From contig NZ_CANLNE010000002.1 in the NCBI RefSeq assembly GCF_947492555.1, forward strand, positions 363,501 to 427,500: DNA of 64,000 bases. Reading direction: 5' to 3'. The notes below the pieces were generated by a model. It saw nothing but the letters and a program-made list of their open reading frames with translations, ran no database searches and was not told the DNA's origin. The position numbers were made by a program, and so were the translations under genes. This DNA comes from an uncultured Roseobacter sp. Lineage in GTDB: Bacteria; Pseudomonadota; Alphaproteobacteria; Rhodobacterales; Rhodobacteraceae. Positions 1 through 9,584 of the stretch are shown piece after piece (the stretch's first letter is position 1; each line of letters starts with the position of its first letter).

Positions 1-1
1 G

Positions 2-664
2 GCCCTGATCGAAGCGGATGGCGGACCCGACGCACAGGTGGTGTTGGTCGGCGATTATGTTGACCGCGGGCCCGACAGCCGCGGCGTTCTGCAGTTCCTG
101 ATCGACGCGACGGCCGCAGGTCGGAACTGGATCACGCTAAAGGGAAACCATGACCGCTATCTCGGCCGGTTTCTCGACGATACGATCGTGTATGATCCCG
201 CCACCCGGCCCGACCTGTCGTGGTTCAACCCGCGTCTGGGCGGAGACAAGACCATGGCCGCTTACGGCGTTGAGGCAAATGAAACCATCCCTCCATCCGT
301 AATCCGCAACGCCGCTCTCGCCGCAGTGCCGCAGGCGCATCGCGATTTTCTCTCCAGGCTGCCGCTGATGCACGAAACAGAGGACCTGCTGTTCGTGCAC
401 GCGGGCATCCGGCCTGGTATCGCACTGGACAAGCAGGTCGAAGAGGACCTGATCTGGATCCGGGCACCCTTTCTGGACCATCAAGCGTCTCACGGGCCAC
501 TGGTCGTGCACGGTCACACCGCGCTTGAGCATCCGGAACATGCTGGAAACCGCGTCAATCTGGACGGGGGGGCGGGGTATTTCCGCCCGCTGCATGCTGC
601 CGTTTTCGAAGGACGCGCATGCTGGCTACTCTCCGAGACGGGACGCATCCCGCTGCGGCCATAG
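2..664 (+). CDS. Metallophosphatase (serine/threonine phosphatase family), 5'-truncated by the window edge
   Basis: The reading frame is open from base 2, so the true start lies upstream of the window. Visible metallophosphoesterase motifs are GDYVDRG, GNHDR, VHAG and VHGHT, which supply ligands of the two-metal centre. The GDxHG motif that normally starts these enzymes would be in the missing N-terminal part, probably a few tens of residues. The family includes protein Ser/Thr phosphatases and diadenosine tetraphosphatases, and the sequence does not say which substrate is used. The 3' end overlaps the convergent minus-strand membrane-protein gene by 39 bp. Confidence 0.85.
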   Translation, partial: ALIEADGGPDAQVVLVGDYVDRGPDSRGVLQFLIDATAAGRNWITLKGNHDRYLGRFLDDTIVYDPATRPDLSWFNPRLGGDKTMAAYGVEANETIPPSVIRNAALAAVPQAHRDFLSRLPLMHETEDLLFVHAGIRPGIALDKQVEEDLIWIRAPFLDHQASHGPLVVHGHTALEHPEHAGNRVNLDGGAGYFRPLHAAVFEGRACWLLSETGRIPLRP

Positions 665-1036
665 TGCCGCCCCCAGACACAGCCATCCCAGAAGGCCCTG
701 CCCGTGGTGGCTGAGGTCGCTTTTGGCGGAAAAGCCAAGCAGTTTCACCAGAAACAAGGGCGATGGCGGGTCTTGAACCACCCATTGCGGGGTCAACCCG
801 TCAAAGATCAGCAGATAGTAGCCGTAGTAGGCCTGCGGCGAAATCCAGACGAATGCGCCAAAAAGCACCACCCCCACAAAGGCCCGCAGGATGAGACTGC
901 GCGCGCGCGACAACCGCCACGCGAGAAACACGGTGCCAGCCGCCAACATAACAGACACCAGCACCAACCCGACCTGGCCGGCGAGTGAAAGTGTGAAAAA
1001 ACTGTCCCGCGGGTAAATGCCGTCTATCCCGTCCAA
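626..1036 (-). CDS. Small hypothetical membrane protein downstream of tdh
   Basis: This protein of about 136 residues has hydrophobic stretches near residues 15-40 and 47-75, with a further weak one near the C-terminus, so it is probably an inner-membrane protein. I do not recognise the family. The start is a TTG overlapping the end of tdh by 13 bp, which suggests translational coupling as the third gene of a kbl-tdh operon. Its 3' end runs into the convergent phosphatase gene. The TTG start is the weakest part of the call. A role linked to threonine or glycine metabolism is inference from position only. Confidence 0.6.
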   Translation of the reverse strand: MDGIDGIYPRDSFFTLSLAGQVGLVLVSVMLAAGTVFLAWRLSRARSLILRAFVGVVLFGAFVWISPQAYYGYYLLIFDGLTPQWVVQDPPSPLFLVKLLGFSAKSDLSHHGQGLLGWLCLGAALWPQRDASRLGE

Positions 1037-2064
1037 TCCAACACAACCTTGCCCGAACTGCCGGATTTCATGGCAGCAAACCCGGCCTCAAAGTCATCGA
1101 CCGGAAAGCGGTGCGTGATCACCCGGCTGATGTCCAACCCGTTCTGCAGCATCGCGATCATCTTGTACCAGGTCTCGAAAATCTCGCGGCCATAGACGCC
1201 CTTGATCGTGATCGCCTTGAAGACGATGCGACTCCAATCCACGGGGCTCTTTCCCGGCGGAATACCCAGCATCGCAATACGCCCGCCCATGGTCATCGCC
1301 TCGACCATCTGATCCAGCGCGCGCTGATTACCCGACATCTCGAGGCCCACGTCAAAGCCCTGTTTCATCTTGAGGTCCGAAACTGTTTCAGCCAGATCAG
1401 CCTCCGCAACATTGACCGGCACCACATCGGCCACCTCTGCTGCCAGCGCCAGACGGTCCGGGTTCACATCCGTAATCACCACATGCCGCGCGCCCACATG
1501 CCGCGAAACCGCCGCCGCCATGATGCCGATGGGACCAGCACCCGTGATCAACACATCCTCCCCCACAAGGTCAAAACTAAGCGCGGTATGCACCGCATTC
1601 CCCAAAGGATCGAGGATTGCACCGATGTCGTCGGATATTTCATCGGGCAGCGGGACGACATTGAAGGCTGGCAGCCTGAGGTACTGGGCAAAGGCGCCCT
1701 GTTCGTTCACCCCAATACCGCGCGTACCGGGATCAAGATGGAACTTGCCCGCCCGGCTTTGCCGCGACGTCGTGCCAATCAGATGCCCCTCCCCAGAACA
1801 GCGCTGACCGATTGTCAAATCCGTCACGTTAGAGCCTAGTTCCACGATCACACCGGCAAACTCATGGCCGGTGATCATTGGAACCGGCACGGTATGCGCC
1901 GCCCAGTCGTCCCAGTTCCAGATGTGAATATCGGTGCCGCAGATGCCGGTCTTGCTGATCTTGATCAGCACGTCATCCGGGCCAATCTCCGGCACCGGCG
2001 CATGGATCATCCACAGCCCCTCGCGCGGATGCAGTTTGGAAAGTGCCTTCATTTCATTGTTCAT
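1024..2064 (-). CDS. tdh: L-threonine 3-dehydrogenase
   Basis: Tdh oxidises L-threonine to 2-amino-3-ketobutyrate with NAD+, the first step of threonine conversion to glycine and acetyl-CoA. This zinc-type medium-chain dehydrogenase has the catalytic zinc region (KTGICGTD, then GHEFAG) and the nucleotide-binding [12 protein letters not shown]. The start chosen ([12 protein letters not shown], 346 aa) has GAAGGG 8 nt upstream; the frame is open further upstream, and MKALSK is the common family start. The structural-zinc loop is unusual: the four cysteines of E. coli Tdh align with G, S, S and D in [13 protein letters not shown] and HLDPG. Kbl, which takes the next step, ends 25 bp upstream. 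Confidence 0.96.
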   Translation of the reverse strand: MNNEMKALSKLHPREGLWMIHAPVPEIGPDDVLIKISKTGICGTDIHIWNWDDWAAHTVPVPMITGHEFAGVIVELGSNVTDLTIGQRCSGEGHLIGTTSRQSRAGKFHLDPGTRGIGVNEQGAFAQYLRLPAFNVVPLPDEISDDIGAILDPLGNAVHTALSFDLVGEDVLITGAGPIGIMAAAVSRHVGARHVVITDVNPDRLALAAEVADVVPVNVAEADLAETVSDLKMKQGFDVGLEMSGNQRALDQMVEAMTMGGRIAMLGIPPGKSPVDWSRIVFKAITIKGVYGREIFETWYKMIAMLQNGLDISRVITHRFPVDDFEAGFAAMKSGSSGKVVLDWTG

Positions 2065-2089
2065 CAAATATGCCCTTCGCACCATCGCG

Positions 2090-3277
2090 TCACGCGATTA
2101 CGCCGCACGCCCTGCCCGCGGTCTCAAAGGCCCCGAGCGCCTTGTCCAGTTCATCGCGGGTCAAAGACGCATTCATCTGCGTCCGGATCCGCGCCTGGCC
2201 GCGCGGCACCACGGGGAAAAAAAACCCGGACACGAAAACGCCCTCTTCGAATAGTTTCGCCGCCATATCCTGCGCCAATTGCGCCTCGCCCAGCATCACC
2301 GGCACAATCGGATGCTCACCCGGCAGCAGATCAAAGCCCAGTTTGTCCAGCCCCGCGCGCCAATAGGCGGTGTTTTCGAACAACCGCGCCCGCAAATCGT
2401 CCCCTTTTTCAACCAGCTCCAACGCCTTGATCCCTGCCGCAACAATGGATGGCGGCAAGGAGTTGGAGAAAAGATAAGGCCGCGCTCGCTGGCGCAACAG
2501 ATCGATGACAGGTTGCGGCCCCGCAATATAGCCACCAATCGCCCCGCCCAGCGCCTTACCAAGCGTGCCTGTGAGAATATCCACGTCGACACCCGCATGT
2601 GCAGGTGTTCCTGCCCCTTTCGGACCCATGAACCCGGTGGCGTGGCAATCATCAACCATCACCAGTGCCCCATATTTCTCGGCCAGCGCCTTGATATCAG
2701 ACAGTTTCGCCAGATAACCGTCCATGCTGAACACGCCATCCGTGGCGACCAGAATAAACCGGGCACCTTCTTCACGGGCAAGCTTCAACTGCCCTTCCAG
2801 ATCCGTCATATCCGAATTGGCATAGCGGTATCTTTTCGCTTTGCAGAGCCTGATCCCATCAATGATCGACGCGTGGTTCAAGGCATCGGATACCACGGCA
2901 TCCTCGGGCCCCAGGAGGGGTTCGAACAGCCCACCATTTGCGTCAAAACAGGCCGCAAACAGAATGGAATCGTCCATATCCAGGAAGGTCGCAAGCTTCT
3001 GCTCCAACTCCCGATGAATGTCTTGCGTACCACAGATGAAGCGCACGGAGGCCATGCCAAAACCGCGCGGGTTCATCGCCTCCTTGGCGGCCGCGATCAA
3101 CTCCGGATGATCCGCAAGCCCCAAATAGTTGTTGGCACAGAGGTTGATGACGTCCCGCGGACCCACCGAGATCTGCCCGCCTTGCGGGGATGTGATCATG
3201 CGCTCGCGCTTCATCATGCCATCCGCTTCGATCTGGGCGAGGGTGTCGGTGATGTGTTGCAGATAGGCTTGCGTCAT
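2090..3277 (-). CDS. kbl: 2-amino-3-ketobutyrate CoA ligase (glycine C-acetyltransferase)
   Basis: Kbl is a PLP enzyme that cleaves 2-amino-3-ketobutyrate with CoA to glycine and acetyl-CoA. The protein is 395 aa, the usual family length. It contains [13 protein letters not shown] (cofactor-binding Asp and His) and [15 protein letters not shown], where the lysine should form the PLP Schiff base. An AAGGAG ribosome-binding site precedes the ATG. It is the first gene of the kbl-tdh operon, and together the two enzymes form a complete threonine-to-glycine route. Confidence 0.97.
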   Translation of the reverse strand: MTQAYLQHITDTLAQIEADGMMKRERMITSPQGGQISVGPRDVINLCANNYLGLADHPELIAAAKEAMNPRGFGMASVRFICGTQDIHRELEQKLATFLDMDDSILFAACFDANGGLFEPLLGPEDAVVSDALNHASIIDGIRLCKAKRYRYANSDMTDLEGQLKLAREEGARFILVATDGVFSMDGYLAKLSDIKALAEKYGALVMVDDCHATGFMGPKGAGTPAHAGVDVDILTGTLGKALGGAIGGYIAGPQPVIDLLRQRARPYLFSNSLPPSIVAAGIKALELVEKGDDLRARLFENTAYWRAGLDKLGFDLLPGEHPIVPVMLGEAQLAQDMAAKLFEEGVFVSGFFFPVVPRGQARIRTQMNASLTRDELDKALGAFETAGRACGVIA

Positions 3278-3369
3278 GGTGCGACTCCTTTTTGCGCCCG
3301 TCTAGCAGAACGGATGGTGTTCTGGAATGGGAAATTTCGCAATAGCGGATTTATTCCAATATCTCGGAA

Positions 3370-3936
3370 CTACGCGTTCTGAACGACGAGAAAGGCCCGG
3401 ACGTCGCCCGTTTCCGCGGCGATCCTATGCGTCACATCCGCAGCATAGCGCGCAGTGTCGCCTGCGTTCAGCGTACTCGACACCTCACCGCTGGTGACCG
3501 TCACTGCGCCATCGATCACGGTCAGATGTTCACGCGCGCCCCGGGCATGGGGTTGGCTGTCGAGCATACCTCCTTTGGCGATCGTCAGCTCATAGACCTC
3601 GTGCCGCCCCGCGTCCTCGGGCGGGGACAGGATGCGAATACGACAGCCGGAGCCGAGATTGTCGATTGTGGGCACCTCTGCGGCCCGCAGTGTCTCGATC
3701 TGCGCAGACCCCTGCGCGTCATCGAGCAAGCCGGCGAAATCGACCTGCAGCGCCCGTGTCAGGTTCCACAGCGTTGCAATCGTCGGGCTGCTTTCGCCCC
3801 GTTCGATCTGGCTGACCATGGAGCGTGACACGCCTGAAAGCTTGGCCACCGCATCCAGGGACAAATCCTTCGCGCGCCGCGCTGCTTTGAGCCGGGCGGG
3901 CAATTGCGTCAGGATGGCATTATCGGTTTCCGTCAT
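3370..3936 (-). CDS. XRE-family regulator with C-terminal cupin domain
   Basis: The 188-aa protein has an N-terminal helix-turn-helix (about residues 11-68: LKAARRAKDLSLDAVAKLSG, then SRSMVSQIERGESSPT) and a C-terminal cupin barrel (about 110-185, with HARGAREHLTVIDG and LNAGDTARYAADVTH). This two-domain form is common among repressors of amino-acid, polyamine or acyl metabolism, with the cupin sensing a small ligand. The ATG at 3936 was preferred over an in-frame extension upstream because the extension runs through the divergent promoter region and the thiolase start. It lies between kbl-tdh and a divergent thiolase, so either could be its target. An 8-bp inverted repeat overlaps its start codon. 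Confidence 0.88.
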   Translation of the reverse strand: MTETDNAILTQLPARLKAARRAKDLSLDAVAKLSGVSRSMVSQIERGESSPTIATLWNLTRALQVDFAGLLDDAQGSAQIETLRAAEVPTIDNLGSGCRIRILSPPEDAGRHEVYELTIAKGGMLDSQPHARGAREHLTVIDGAVTVTSGEVSSTLNAGDTARYAADVTHRIAAETGDVRAFLVVQNA

Positions 3937-3957
3937 ATCGGAGACATCGCCGATATG
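3934..3957. promoter_or_regulatory. Inverted repeat, candidate operator of the XRE-cupin regulator
   Basis: CATATCGG (3934-3941) and CCGATATG (3950-3957) form a perfect 8-bp inverted repeat with an 8-nt centre, overlapping the regulator's start codon. This fits an autoregulatory site. A TTGACA hexamer on the minus strand lies at 3972-3967, but I found no good -10 element at the right spacing. The operator role is inferred. Confidence 0.4.
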
Positions 3958-4060
3958 CAGGATTGTTGTCAATTGAAACTGCGGCGCTGACGGGACGTCG
4001 TTGCTGACAACCGCACTTTGCGCCAACATAAGATGCAGAGGATCAACCCGGGAGGCCGCC

Positions 4061-5239
4061 ATGACCAAAGACATCGTGATACTGGACGGAGCACGCACCG
4101 CCATCGGCACATTTGGAGGCGCCCTCGCAGGAACGCCGCCCATCGACCTTGGCACGGTTGCGGCCAAGGCGGCGCTGGAGCGGTCGGGTGTGGACGGTGC
4201 ACAGATCGGCCATGTGGCCTTTGGACATGTGATCAACACCGAGCCGCGGGATATGTACCTCAGCCGTGTCGCCGCGATGCAGGCGGGCGTGCCGGACACG
4301 GTGCCCGCGATGAATGTGAACCGCTTGTGTGGCTCCGGCGTGCAGGCGATTGTCTCTGTCGTGCAGTCCCTGATGCTGGGTGACGCCGAGTTTGGTCTGG
4401 CAGGTGGGGCGGAGAATATGTCCCGCTCACCGTTCATCGTGCCGCAGCAGCGCTGGGGCGCGAAGATGGGCGACATCAAAACGCTGGACATGATGCTGGG
4501 CGCGCTCAACTGTCCCTTTGGCACCGGTCATATGGGGGTCACGGCGGAAAACGTCGCGGCAGAGCACGACATCACGCGGGACCAGCAGGACGCCTTTGCG
4601 CTGGAGAGCCAGACGCGGGCGGCGGCGGCCATCGCAGCAGGCTATTTTGCCGGGCAAATCACACCGGTAGAGGTGCGGGTCAAGCGGGACATGGTTCCCT
4701 TCGAGACAGATGAACACCCCAAGGCGACGACGGCGGAGGCGCTCTCCGGTCTGCGCGCGGTGTTCCAGAAGGACGGCTCCGTGACGGCGGGCAATGCCAG
4801 CGGGATCAACGATGGCGCCGGTGCGCTGGTTCTGGCCACGGCGGAGGCCGCCGAGAAGGCCGGGCTGACACCGAAGGCCCGCATTCTGGGGTATGCGCAT
4901 GCCGGCGTGCGCCCCGAGGTCATGGGCATCGGACCGGTCCCGGCGGTGGAAAACCTGTTGGCGCGGACCGGCCTGCAAGCCAGCGATTTCGATGTGATCG
5001 AAAGCAACGAGGCCTTTGCCGCGCAGGCGCTGGCGGTCAGCAAAAACCTTGGCTTTGACCCCGCGAAGGTGAACCCGAATGGCGGTGCGATTGCCCTGGG
5101 CCACCCGGTCGGCGCGACGGGCGCGATCATCACGGTCAAGGCGCTCTATGAGCTGGAGCGCATTCAGGGGTCCAAGGCGTTGATCACCATGTGCATTGGT
5201 GGCGGTCAGGGGATTGCCCTGGCAATCGAGCGTCTTTAG
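4061..5239 (+). CDS. Acetyl-CoA acetyltransferase (thiolase)
   Basis: This 392-aa thiolase condenses or cleaves acetyl/acyl-CoA units. The family motifs are intact: the acylated cysteine in NRLCGSGVQAIV, the histidine in NGGAIALGHPVGATGA, and the second cysteine in MCIGGGQGIA. The start at 4061 follows GGGAGG; the longer open frame upstream runs into the divergent promoter. Whether it serves ketogenic (AtoB/PhaA-like) or degradative beta-oxidation chemistry cannot be decided from sequence, so no symbol is given. It faces away from the XRE-cupin regulator and may be controlled by it. Confidence 0.93.
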   Translation: MTKDIVILDGARTAIGTFGGALAGTPPIDLGTVAAKAALERSGVDGAQIGHVAFGHVINTEPRDMYLSRVAAMQAGVPDTVPAMNVNRLCGSGVQAIVSVVQSLMLGDAEFGLAGGAENMSRSPFIVPQQRWGAKMGDIKTLDMMLGALNCPFGTGHMGVTAENVAAEHDITRDQQDAFALESQTRAAAAIAAGYFAGQITPVEVRVKRDMVPFETDEHPKATTAEALSGLRAVFQKDGSVTAGNASGINDGAGALVLATAEAAEKAGLTPKARILGYAHAGVRPEVMGIGPVPAVENLLARTGLQASDFDVIESNEAFAAQALAVSKNLGFDPAKVNPNGGAIALGHPVGATGAIITVKALYELERIQGSKALITMCIGGGQGIALAIERL

Positions 5240-5278
5240 GCGCGCGGTCCCGGCACCAGCCAGACCGACGCGCTGTTC

Positions 5279-6826
5279 TCAGAAGAACGTCAGATCGACG
5301 AGCACAAGCGTAAGTGTGGCGCCCGCCCCGATGGCGATGCCAAACACAATCGCCAGGAGCACACGTTCCATCAGACCGGGTTTGGACGCAGGTTCTGCCG
5401 GGTTGCTCTGACGGACCAGCGCCGCCTCGACCATCCCCGGCAATCGCGGGCCAAACCGGGCGACGACGCGGGCAGTTTTTGTCAGGTCACTCAGCACCGC
5501 CTTGGGCCCGATGGATTTGGAGATGTAGTCAGTCACGATGGGTGCCGCGACCTGCCAGATGTTCATTTGCGGATTGAGCGAGCGCGCCACACCTTCGACC
5601 ACCACCATGGTGCGTTGCAGCAGGATGAGTTCGGTCCGCGTTTCCATGCCGAAGCGTTCGGTCACCTCGAAGAGGTAGTTCAGCAGACGGCCCATCGAAA
5701 TCTTGGACGCATCCATGCCGAAAATTGGCTCCCCTACGGCACGCAGAGCGCGGGCGAATTCATCCACATCCTTGTCGGCGGGCACATAGCCCGCTTCAAA
5801 ATGCACCTCGGCCACGCGCTTGTAGTCCTTGCGGATGAAGCCAAAGAGGATTTCCGCATAGACCCGGCGGGTGTATTCGTCGATGTGTCCCATGATACCG
5901 AAGTCATAGGCGACGATATCGCCATTGGGCGCGACCTTGAGGTTGCCCTGGTGCATGTCCGCGTGGAAGTAGCCGTCGCGCAGCGCGTGATTGAGGAACA
6001 GCTGCAAGACACGTTCGCTGAGCGCCACACGGTCATGCCCTGCCGCGTCAATCGCATCATTGTCGCCCATCGGCGCGCCATCGGCCCAGCCCAGCGTCAT
6101 GACGCGCCGGGCGGAGTATTCCCACTTCATCTGCGGCAGCTGAAACCCGGCATCGTCCTTGGTGTTGGCCGCAAATTCGGACGCGGCAGAGGATTCCAGC
6201 CGCAGGTCCAACTCTCCGCGCACGACACCATCGAAGTGCTCGATCACCTCCATCGGACGCAGGCGGCGGGAGCCCGGCGAGAAAATCTCGACCATACGCG
6301 CCGCAAGGTAGAAGGCATCCACATCCTTACGGAACGCTTTTTCGATGCCGGGGCGCAGGACCTTGACGGCGACGGCCTCGCCATTTGAAGCGAGGGTTGC
6401 CTTGTGCACCTGCGCAATCGATGCCGCCGCGACCGGTTCGCTGAACTCGGAAAACATTTGATCGACGGGCATACCCAGTTCGCGCTGCACCTCCTCCTTG
6501 GCTTCCTGCACCGAAAAGGGCGGCAGTTTGTCCTGCAGAACTCGCAGTTGCAACGCCAGCTCGTCGCCCACCACGTCGGGGCGGGTCGACAGAATCTGGC
6601 CAAACTTGATATAGGCGGGGCCGAGCGCGGTCAGCGCGCGGGTGGCGGGCGGCATCGCCGGATCACCTTTATATCCCAGCCATTTGAACGGCAGTCCCAG
6701 CGTGCGGGCGACAAAACGCAGCGTCGGCGGGGCTTCGAACGCGTCGAGCACGACATTCATCGCGCCGGTGCGTTCGAGCGTGGCGCCTGTGCGGATGAGC
6801 CGCCAGATATTGTGGGGACCACGCAT
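5279..6826 (-). CDS. ubiB: UbiB-type atypical kinase for ubiquinone biosynthesis
   Basis: UbiB (ABC1/ADCK family) is a membrane-associated atypical kinase/ATPase needed for ubiquinone synthesis. The 515-aa protein shows the KxGQ motif ([13 protein letters not shown]), the family's alanine-rich loop ([11 protein letters not shown]), the ATP-site lysine in VAVKVLRPG, and HADMHQGNL with the later DFG-like YDFGIMG. A hydrophobic C-terminal segment ([18 protein letters not shown]) matches the usual membrane anchor. It lies downstream of ubiE on the same strand, so the two probably share a transcript. Confidence 0.95.
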   Translation of the reverse strand: MRGPHNIWRLIRTGATLERTGAMNVVLDAFEAPPTLRFVARTLGLPFKWLGYKGDPAMPPATRALTALGPAYIKFGQILSTRPDVVGDELALQLRVLQDKLPPFSVQEAKEEVQRELGMPVDQMFSEFSEPVAAASIAQVHKATLASNGEAVAVKVLRPGIEKAFRKDVDAFYLAARMVEIFSPGSRRLRPMEVIEHFDGVVRGELDLRLESSAASEFAANTKDDAGFQLPQMKWEYSARRVMTLGWADGAPMGDNDAIDAAGHDRVALSERVLQLFLNHALRDGYFHADMHQGNLKVAPNGDIVAYDFGIMGHIDEYTRRVYAEILFGFIRKDYKRVAEVHFEAGYVPADKDVDEFARALRAVGEPIFGMDASKISMGRLLNYLFEVTERFGMETRTELILLQRTMVVVEGVARSLNPQMNIWQVAAPIVTDYISKSIGPKAVLSDLTKTARVVARFGPRLPGMVEAALVRQSNPAEPASKPGLMERVLLAIVFGIAIGAGATLTLVLVDLTFF

Positions 6827-6930
6827 GGGTTATCCTTTGGTGTCGCCGTGCGGGCGCAAGGCGATCCGCCGGGGGCGCTGCCCCCGGTCCCCCAGCATAT
6901 TGGCGGAACAATGAAGAGGGGCGCGCGGCG

Positions 6931-7683
6931 TCACAGCTTCCAGCCCGAATGCAGGCAGGCCACGCCCATGGTCAGATTGCGGTATTTGGCATTCTCGAAG
7001 CCCGCGTCCCGGATCATGGCGAGGAAGCTTTCCTGATCGGGGAAGTTGCGGATCGATTCCACGAGGTATTGGTAGCTGTCGCGGTCGTTTGCGATGATCT
7101 GGCCCATGCGTGGGATCACGTTGAAGCTGTAGAGGTCATAGGCCTTTTGCATCGCGGGGTTGGGCAACTGGCTGAATTCGAGCACCATCAGGCGACCGCC
7201 GGGTTTGAGCACGCGGTAAGCCTCATGCAGCGCATCCTGTGGGCGGGTGACGTTCCGGATGCCGAAGCTTATGGTGTAGACATCGAAACTGTTGTCTTCA
7301 AAGGGCAGTGCCATCGCATCCCCCACCACCCAATCGAGGCTGTCCTGCATCTGTGCGGCCTCGGCGCGCTGGCGTCCTTCGACCAGCATCGGCTCTGTCA
7401 GGTCGAGCACGGTGGCGTGACCGGAGCCGGCGCGTTTGAGGAACCGGAACGAGATGTCGCCTGTGCCCCCCGCCACATCGAGCAGCTTTTGCCCGGGTCG
7501 GGGCGCGAGCCAATCCATCATCGCGTCTTTCCAGAGCCGGTGAATGCCGCCGGACATCACGTCGTTCATGATGTCGTACTTGCTGGCGACGGAGGAAAAC
7601 ACGCCCTGCACGCGTCCGGCCTTTTCACCCTCGGGAACGGTCTCGAACCCAAAGTGGGTGGTTTTGTCTTTGGTATCTGTCAT
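6931..7683 (-). CDS. ubiE: Ubiquinone/menaquinone biosynthesis C-methyltransferase
   Basis: UbiE is a SAM-dependent methyltransferase adding the C-methyl group to the quinone ring. Motif I is [15 protein letters not shown], followed by [22 protein letters not shown] and [14 protein letters not shown], all characteristic of UbiE/COQ5. The start at [16 protein letters not shown] (250 aa) agrees with family length; the longer frame reaches toward the divergent mutM gene. It is first in a ubiE-ubiB pair, and only 87 bp separate it from mutM. Confidence 0.96.
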   Translation of the reverse strand: MTDTKDKTTHFGFETVPEGEKAGRVQGVFSSVASKYDIMNDVMSGGIHRLWKDAMMDWLAPRPGQKLLDVAGGTGDISFRFLKRAGSGHATVLDLTEPMLVEGRQRAEAAQMQDSLDWVVGDAMALPFEDNSFDVYTISFGIRNVTRPQDALHEAYRVLKPGGRLMVLEFSQLPNPAMQKAYDLYSFNVIPRMGQIIANDRDSYQYLVESIRNFPDQESFLAMIRDAGFENAKYRNLTMGVACLHSGWKL

Positions 7684-7770
7684 CGGCTCTTGCAGTCCCT
7701 GCGCTTCGCGCTTTGTTATAGGGCTCTGAGAGCCGTGCACAATGCGGCCCTTTCGTCACAGGGAGACAAG

Positions 7771-8622
7771 ATGCCCGAACTGCCCGAAGTTGAGACGGTC
7801 CGGCGCGGGCTGACCCCCGCCATGCAGGGCGTGCGGATTGCGAAGGCCGAAGTCAACCGGCCCGATCTGCGCTGGCCCTTTCCTGCAGACATGGGGGCAC
7901 GCTTGAGTGGGCAGCGGGTGGAGCAACTGCGGCGGCGGTCCAAGTATATTCTGGCCGATCTGAGCTCGGGCGAGACGCTGCTCATTCATCTGGGCATGTC
8001 TGGGCGGATGCTGGTGTCGGGCGATCCGCTGGGGCAATTCGTGCATGACCACCCTGCCCCGGAGAAACACGACCATGTTGTCTTGCATATGGAGAACGGC
8101 GCGCGCATCACCTTTAACGACCCGCGGCGATTTGGGGCGATGGATCTGATGCCGACACAAGGTGCGGAGCACCACAAGTTGCTGTCTGTTCTGGGGCCGG
8201 AACCTCTGGGCAATGACTTTCACGAGGCGCATCTGGTCGAGGCCTTCAGGGGCAAGATGAGCCCGATAAAATCAGCCTTGCTGGACCAGAAAATTGTTGC
8301 GGGGCTGGGCAACATCTACGTGTGCGAGGCGCTCTATCGCGCAAAAATCAGGCCGACACGCAAAGCCGGGCGTATTTCTGCCCCCCGGGTTGCAGGGCTT
8401 GTTCCGATCATTCGCGCGGTGCTGTCAGAGGCCATTGAGGCGGGCGGCTCGTCCCTGCGCGATTTTCGGCAAGCCGACGGAGAGCTTGGATATTTCCAGC
8501 ACAACTTTGACGTCTATGGCCGCGAAGGAGCGCCCTGCAGAACCCCCGAATGCCCCGGCGTCATTGGGCGAATCGTGCAATCGGGACGCTCATCTTTCTT
8601 CTGTGCGCAATGCCAAAGATAG
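7771..8622 (+). CDS. mutM: Formamidopyrimidine-DNA glycosylase
   Basis: MutM (Fpg) removes 8-oxoguanine and other oxidised purines, then cleaves the abasic site. The protein (283 aa) begins [14 protein letters not shown], with the catalytic N-terminal proline and glutamate. The helix-two-turn-helix region ([22 protein letters not shown]) is intact. The C-terminal zinc finger is C-x4-C ... C-x2-C (CRTPEC and CAQC), wider in the first pair than the E. coli C-x2-C. GGGAGA precedes the ATG. A longer in-frame extension across ubiE was rejected because family homology starts at PELPE. Confidence 0.97.
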   Translation: MPELPEVETVRRGLTPAMQGVRIAKAEVNRPDLRWPFPADMGARLSGQRVEQLRRRSKYILADLSSGETLLIHLGMSGRMLVSGDPLGQFVHDHPAPEKHDHVVLHMENGARITFNDPRRFGAMDLMPTQGAEHHKLLSVLGPEPLGNDFHEAHLVEAFRGKMSPIKSALLDQKIVAGLGNIYVCEALYRAKIRPTRKAGRISAPRVAGLVPIIRAVLSEAIEAGGSSLRDFRQADGELGYFQHNFDVYGREGAPCRTPECPGVIGRIVQSGRSSFFCAQCQR

Positions 8623-8686
8623 CTTGAACCTCCGTTGCGCATGGTATTGAGTCGAGGTTCCAGACAACAATCGAGAGCTTCTTTCA

Positions 8687-9463
8687 ATGGCCTATGAAAC
8701 GATCATCGTTGACGTAGAGAACCATGTCGCACAGATCACGCTGAACCGGCCCGACGCATTGAATGCGCTGAATGACGAGCTGATGAAAGAACTGGCCGAC
8801 GCGCTGGCAGAGGCGCAGGCCAACGAGAAGGTCCGTTGCATCATCATCACCGGCTCGGAGAAAGCCTTTGCCGCGGGCGCGGACATCGCGATGATGAAGG
8901 ACAAGAGCTTTGTCGAAGCGTTTTCGGGGGATCTCTTCACGCCGGAAACCGACCAGATCATGCGGGTGCGCAAACCCATTATCGCCGCCGTGTCCGGATA
9001 CGCTCTCGGCGGTGGATGCGAACTGGCGATGATGTGTGATTTCATCATCTGTTCGGAAACCGCCAAGTTTGGCCAGCCGGAGATCAATCTGGGCGTGGTT
9101 GCGGGCATCGGCGGGACGCAACGGCTGACCCGCATTGTCGGCAAATCCAAGGCGATGGACATGAACCTGACCGGTCGCTTCATGGACGCGGAAGAGGCGG
9201 AGCGGTCCGGTCTCGCCTCCCGCGTGGTGGCGTGCAAGAAACTGCTGGAAGAAGCACATAGCGCTGCTCAGAAAATCGCCGAAAAATCGATGGTTTCGGT
9301 GATGGTTGTCAAAGAAGCGGTCAACCGTGCCTATGAAGTGCCGTTGCGCGAGGGCCTGCTGTTCGAGCGGCGAATGTTCCATTCGCTCTTTGCCACCGAA
9401 GACCAATCCGAAGGCATGTCCGCCTTTCTGGAAAAGCGCGAAGCTCAATTTCGCGACAAGTAG
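8687..9463 (+). CDS. Enoyl-CoA hydratase
   Basis: This 258-aa crotonase-fold enzyme hydrates trans-2-enoyl-CoA to 3-hydroxyacyl-CoA in fatty acid degradation. Both catalytic glutamates are present ([11 protein letters not shown] and [16 protein letters not shown]), as is the oxyanion-hole region [11 protein letters not shown]. Length and motifs match the FadB-like/PaaF-like short hydratases. It stands alone, 64 bp after mutM, with no other beta-oxidation gene adjacent, so the pathway is not fixed. Confidence 0.93.
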   Translation: MAYETIIVDVENHVAQITLNRPDALNALNDELMKELADALAEAQANEKVRCIIITGSEKAFAAGADIAMMKDKSFVEAFSGDLFTPETDQIMRVRKPIIAAVSGYALGGGCELAMMCDFIICSETAKFGQPEINLGVVAGIGGTQRLTRIVGKSKAMDMNLTGRFMDAEEAERSGLASRVVACKKLLEEAHSAAQKIAEKSMVSVMVVKEAVNRAYEVPLREGLLFERRMFHSLFATEDQSEGMSAFLEKREAQFRDK

Positions 9464-9584
9464 GCGCTACGCGGTCGCTTGGGCAACGCGGGACCCCTCG
9501 AAAGACATCCCTGGCCATTACATTCTTCTGCCAAAGGTCAACGTTGATTTTTGATACGAGCATCCGTAAGAATTCGTCCTTAGG

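Noticed and set aside
2279-3382. 367-codon open frame antisense to kbl
   Set aside because: It overlaps the whole kbl coding region and lacks recognisable motifs.
3937-4524. In-frame N-terminal extension that would make the XRE-cupin protein 384 aa
   Set aside because: It runs through the divergent promoter region and antisense to the thiolase, and has no family resemblance; the HTH begins just after the ATG at 3936.
6949-7770. In-frame extension that would fuse about 270 residues to the front of MutM
   Set aside because: It is antisense to ubiE, and MutM needs its N-terminal proline immediately after the start Met.
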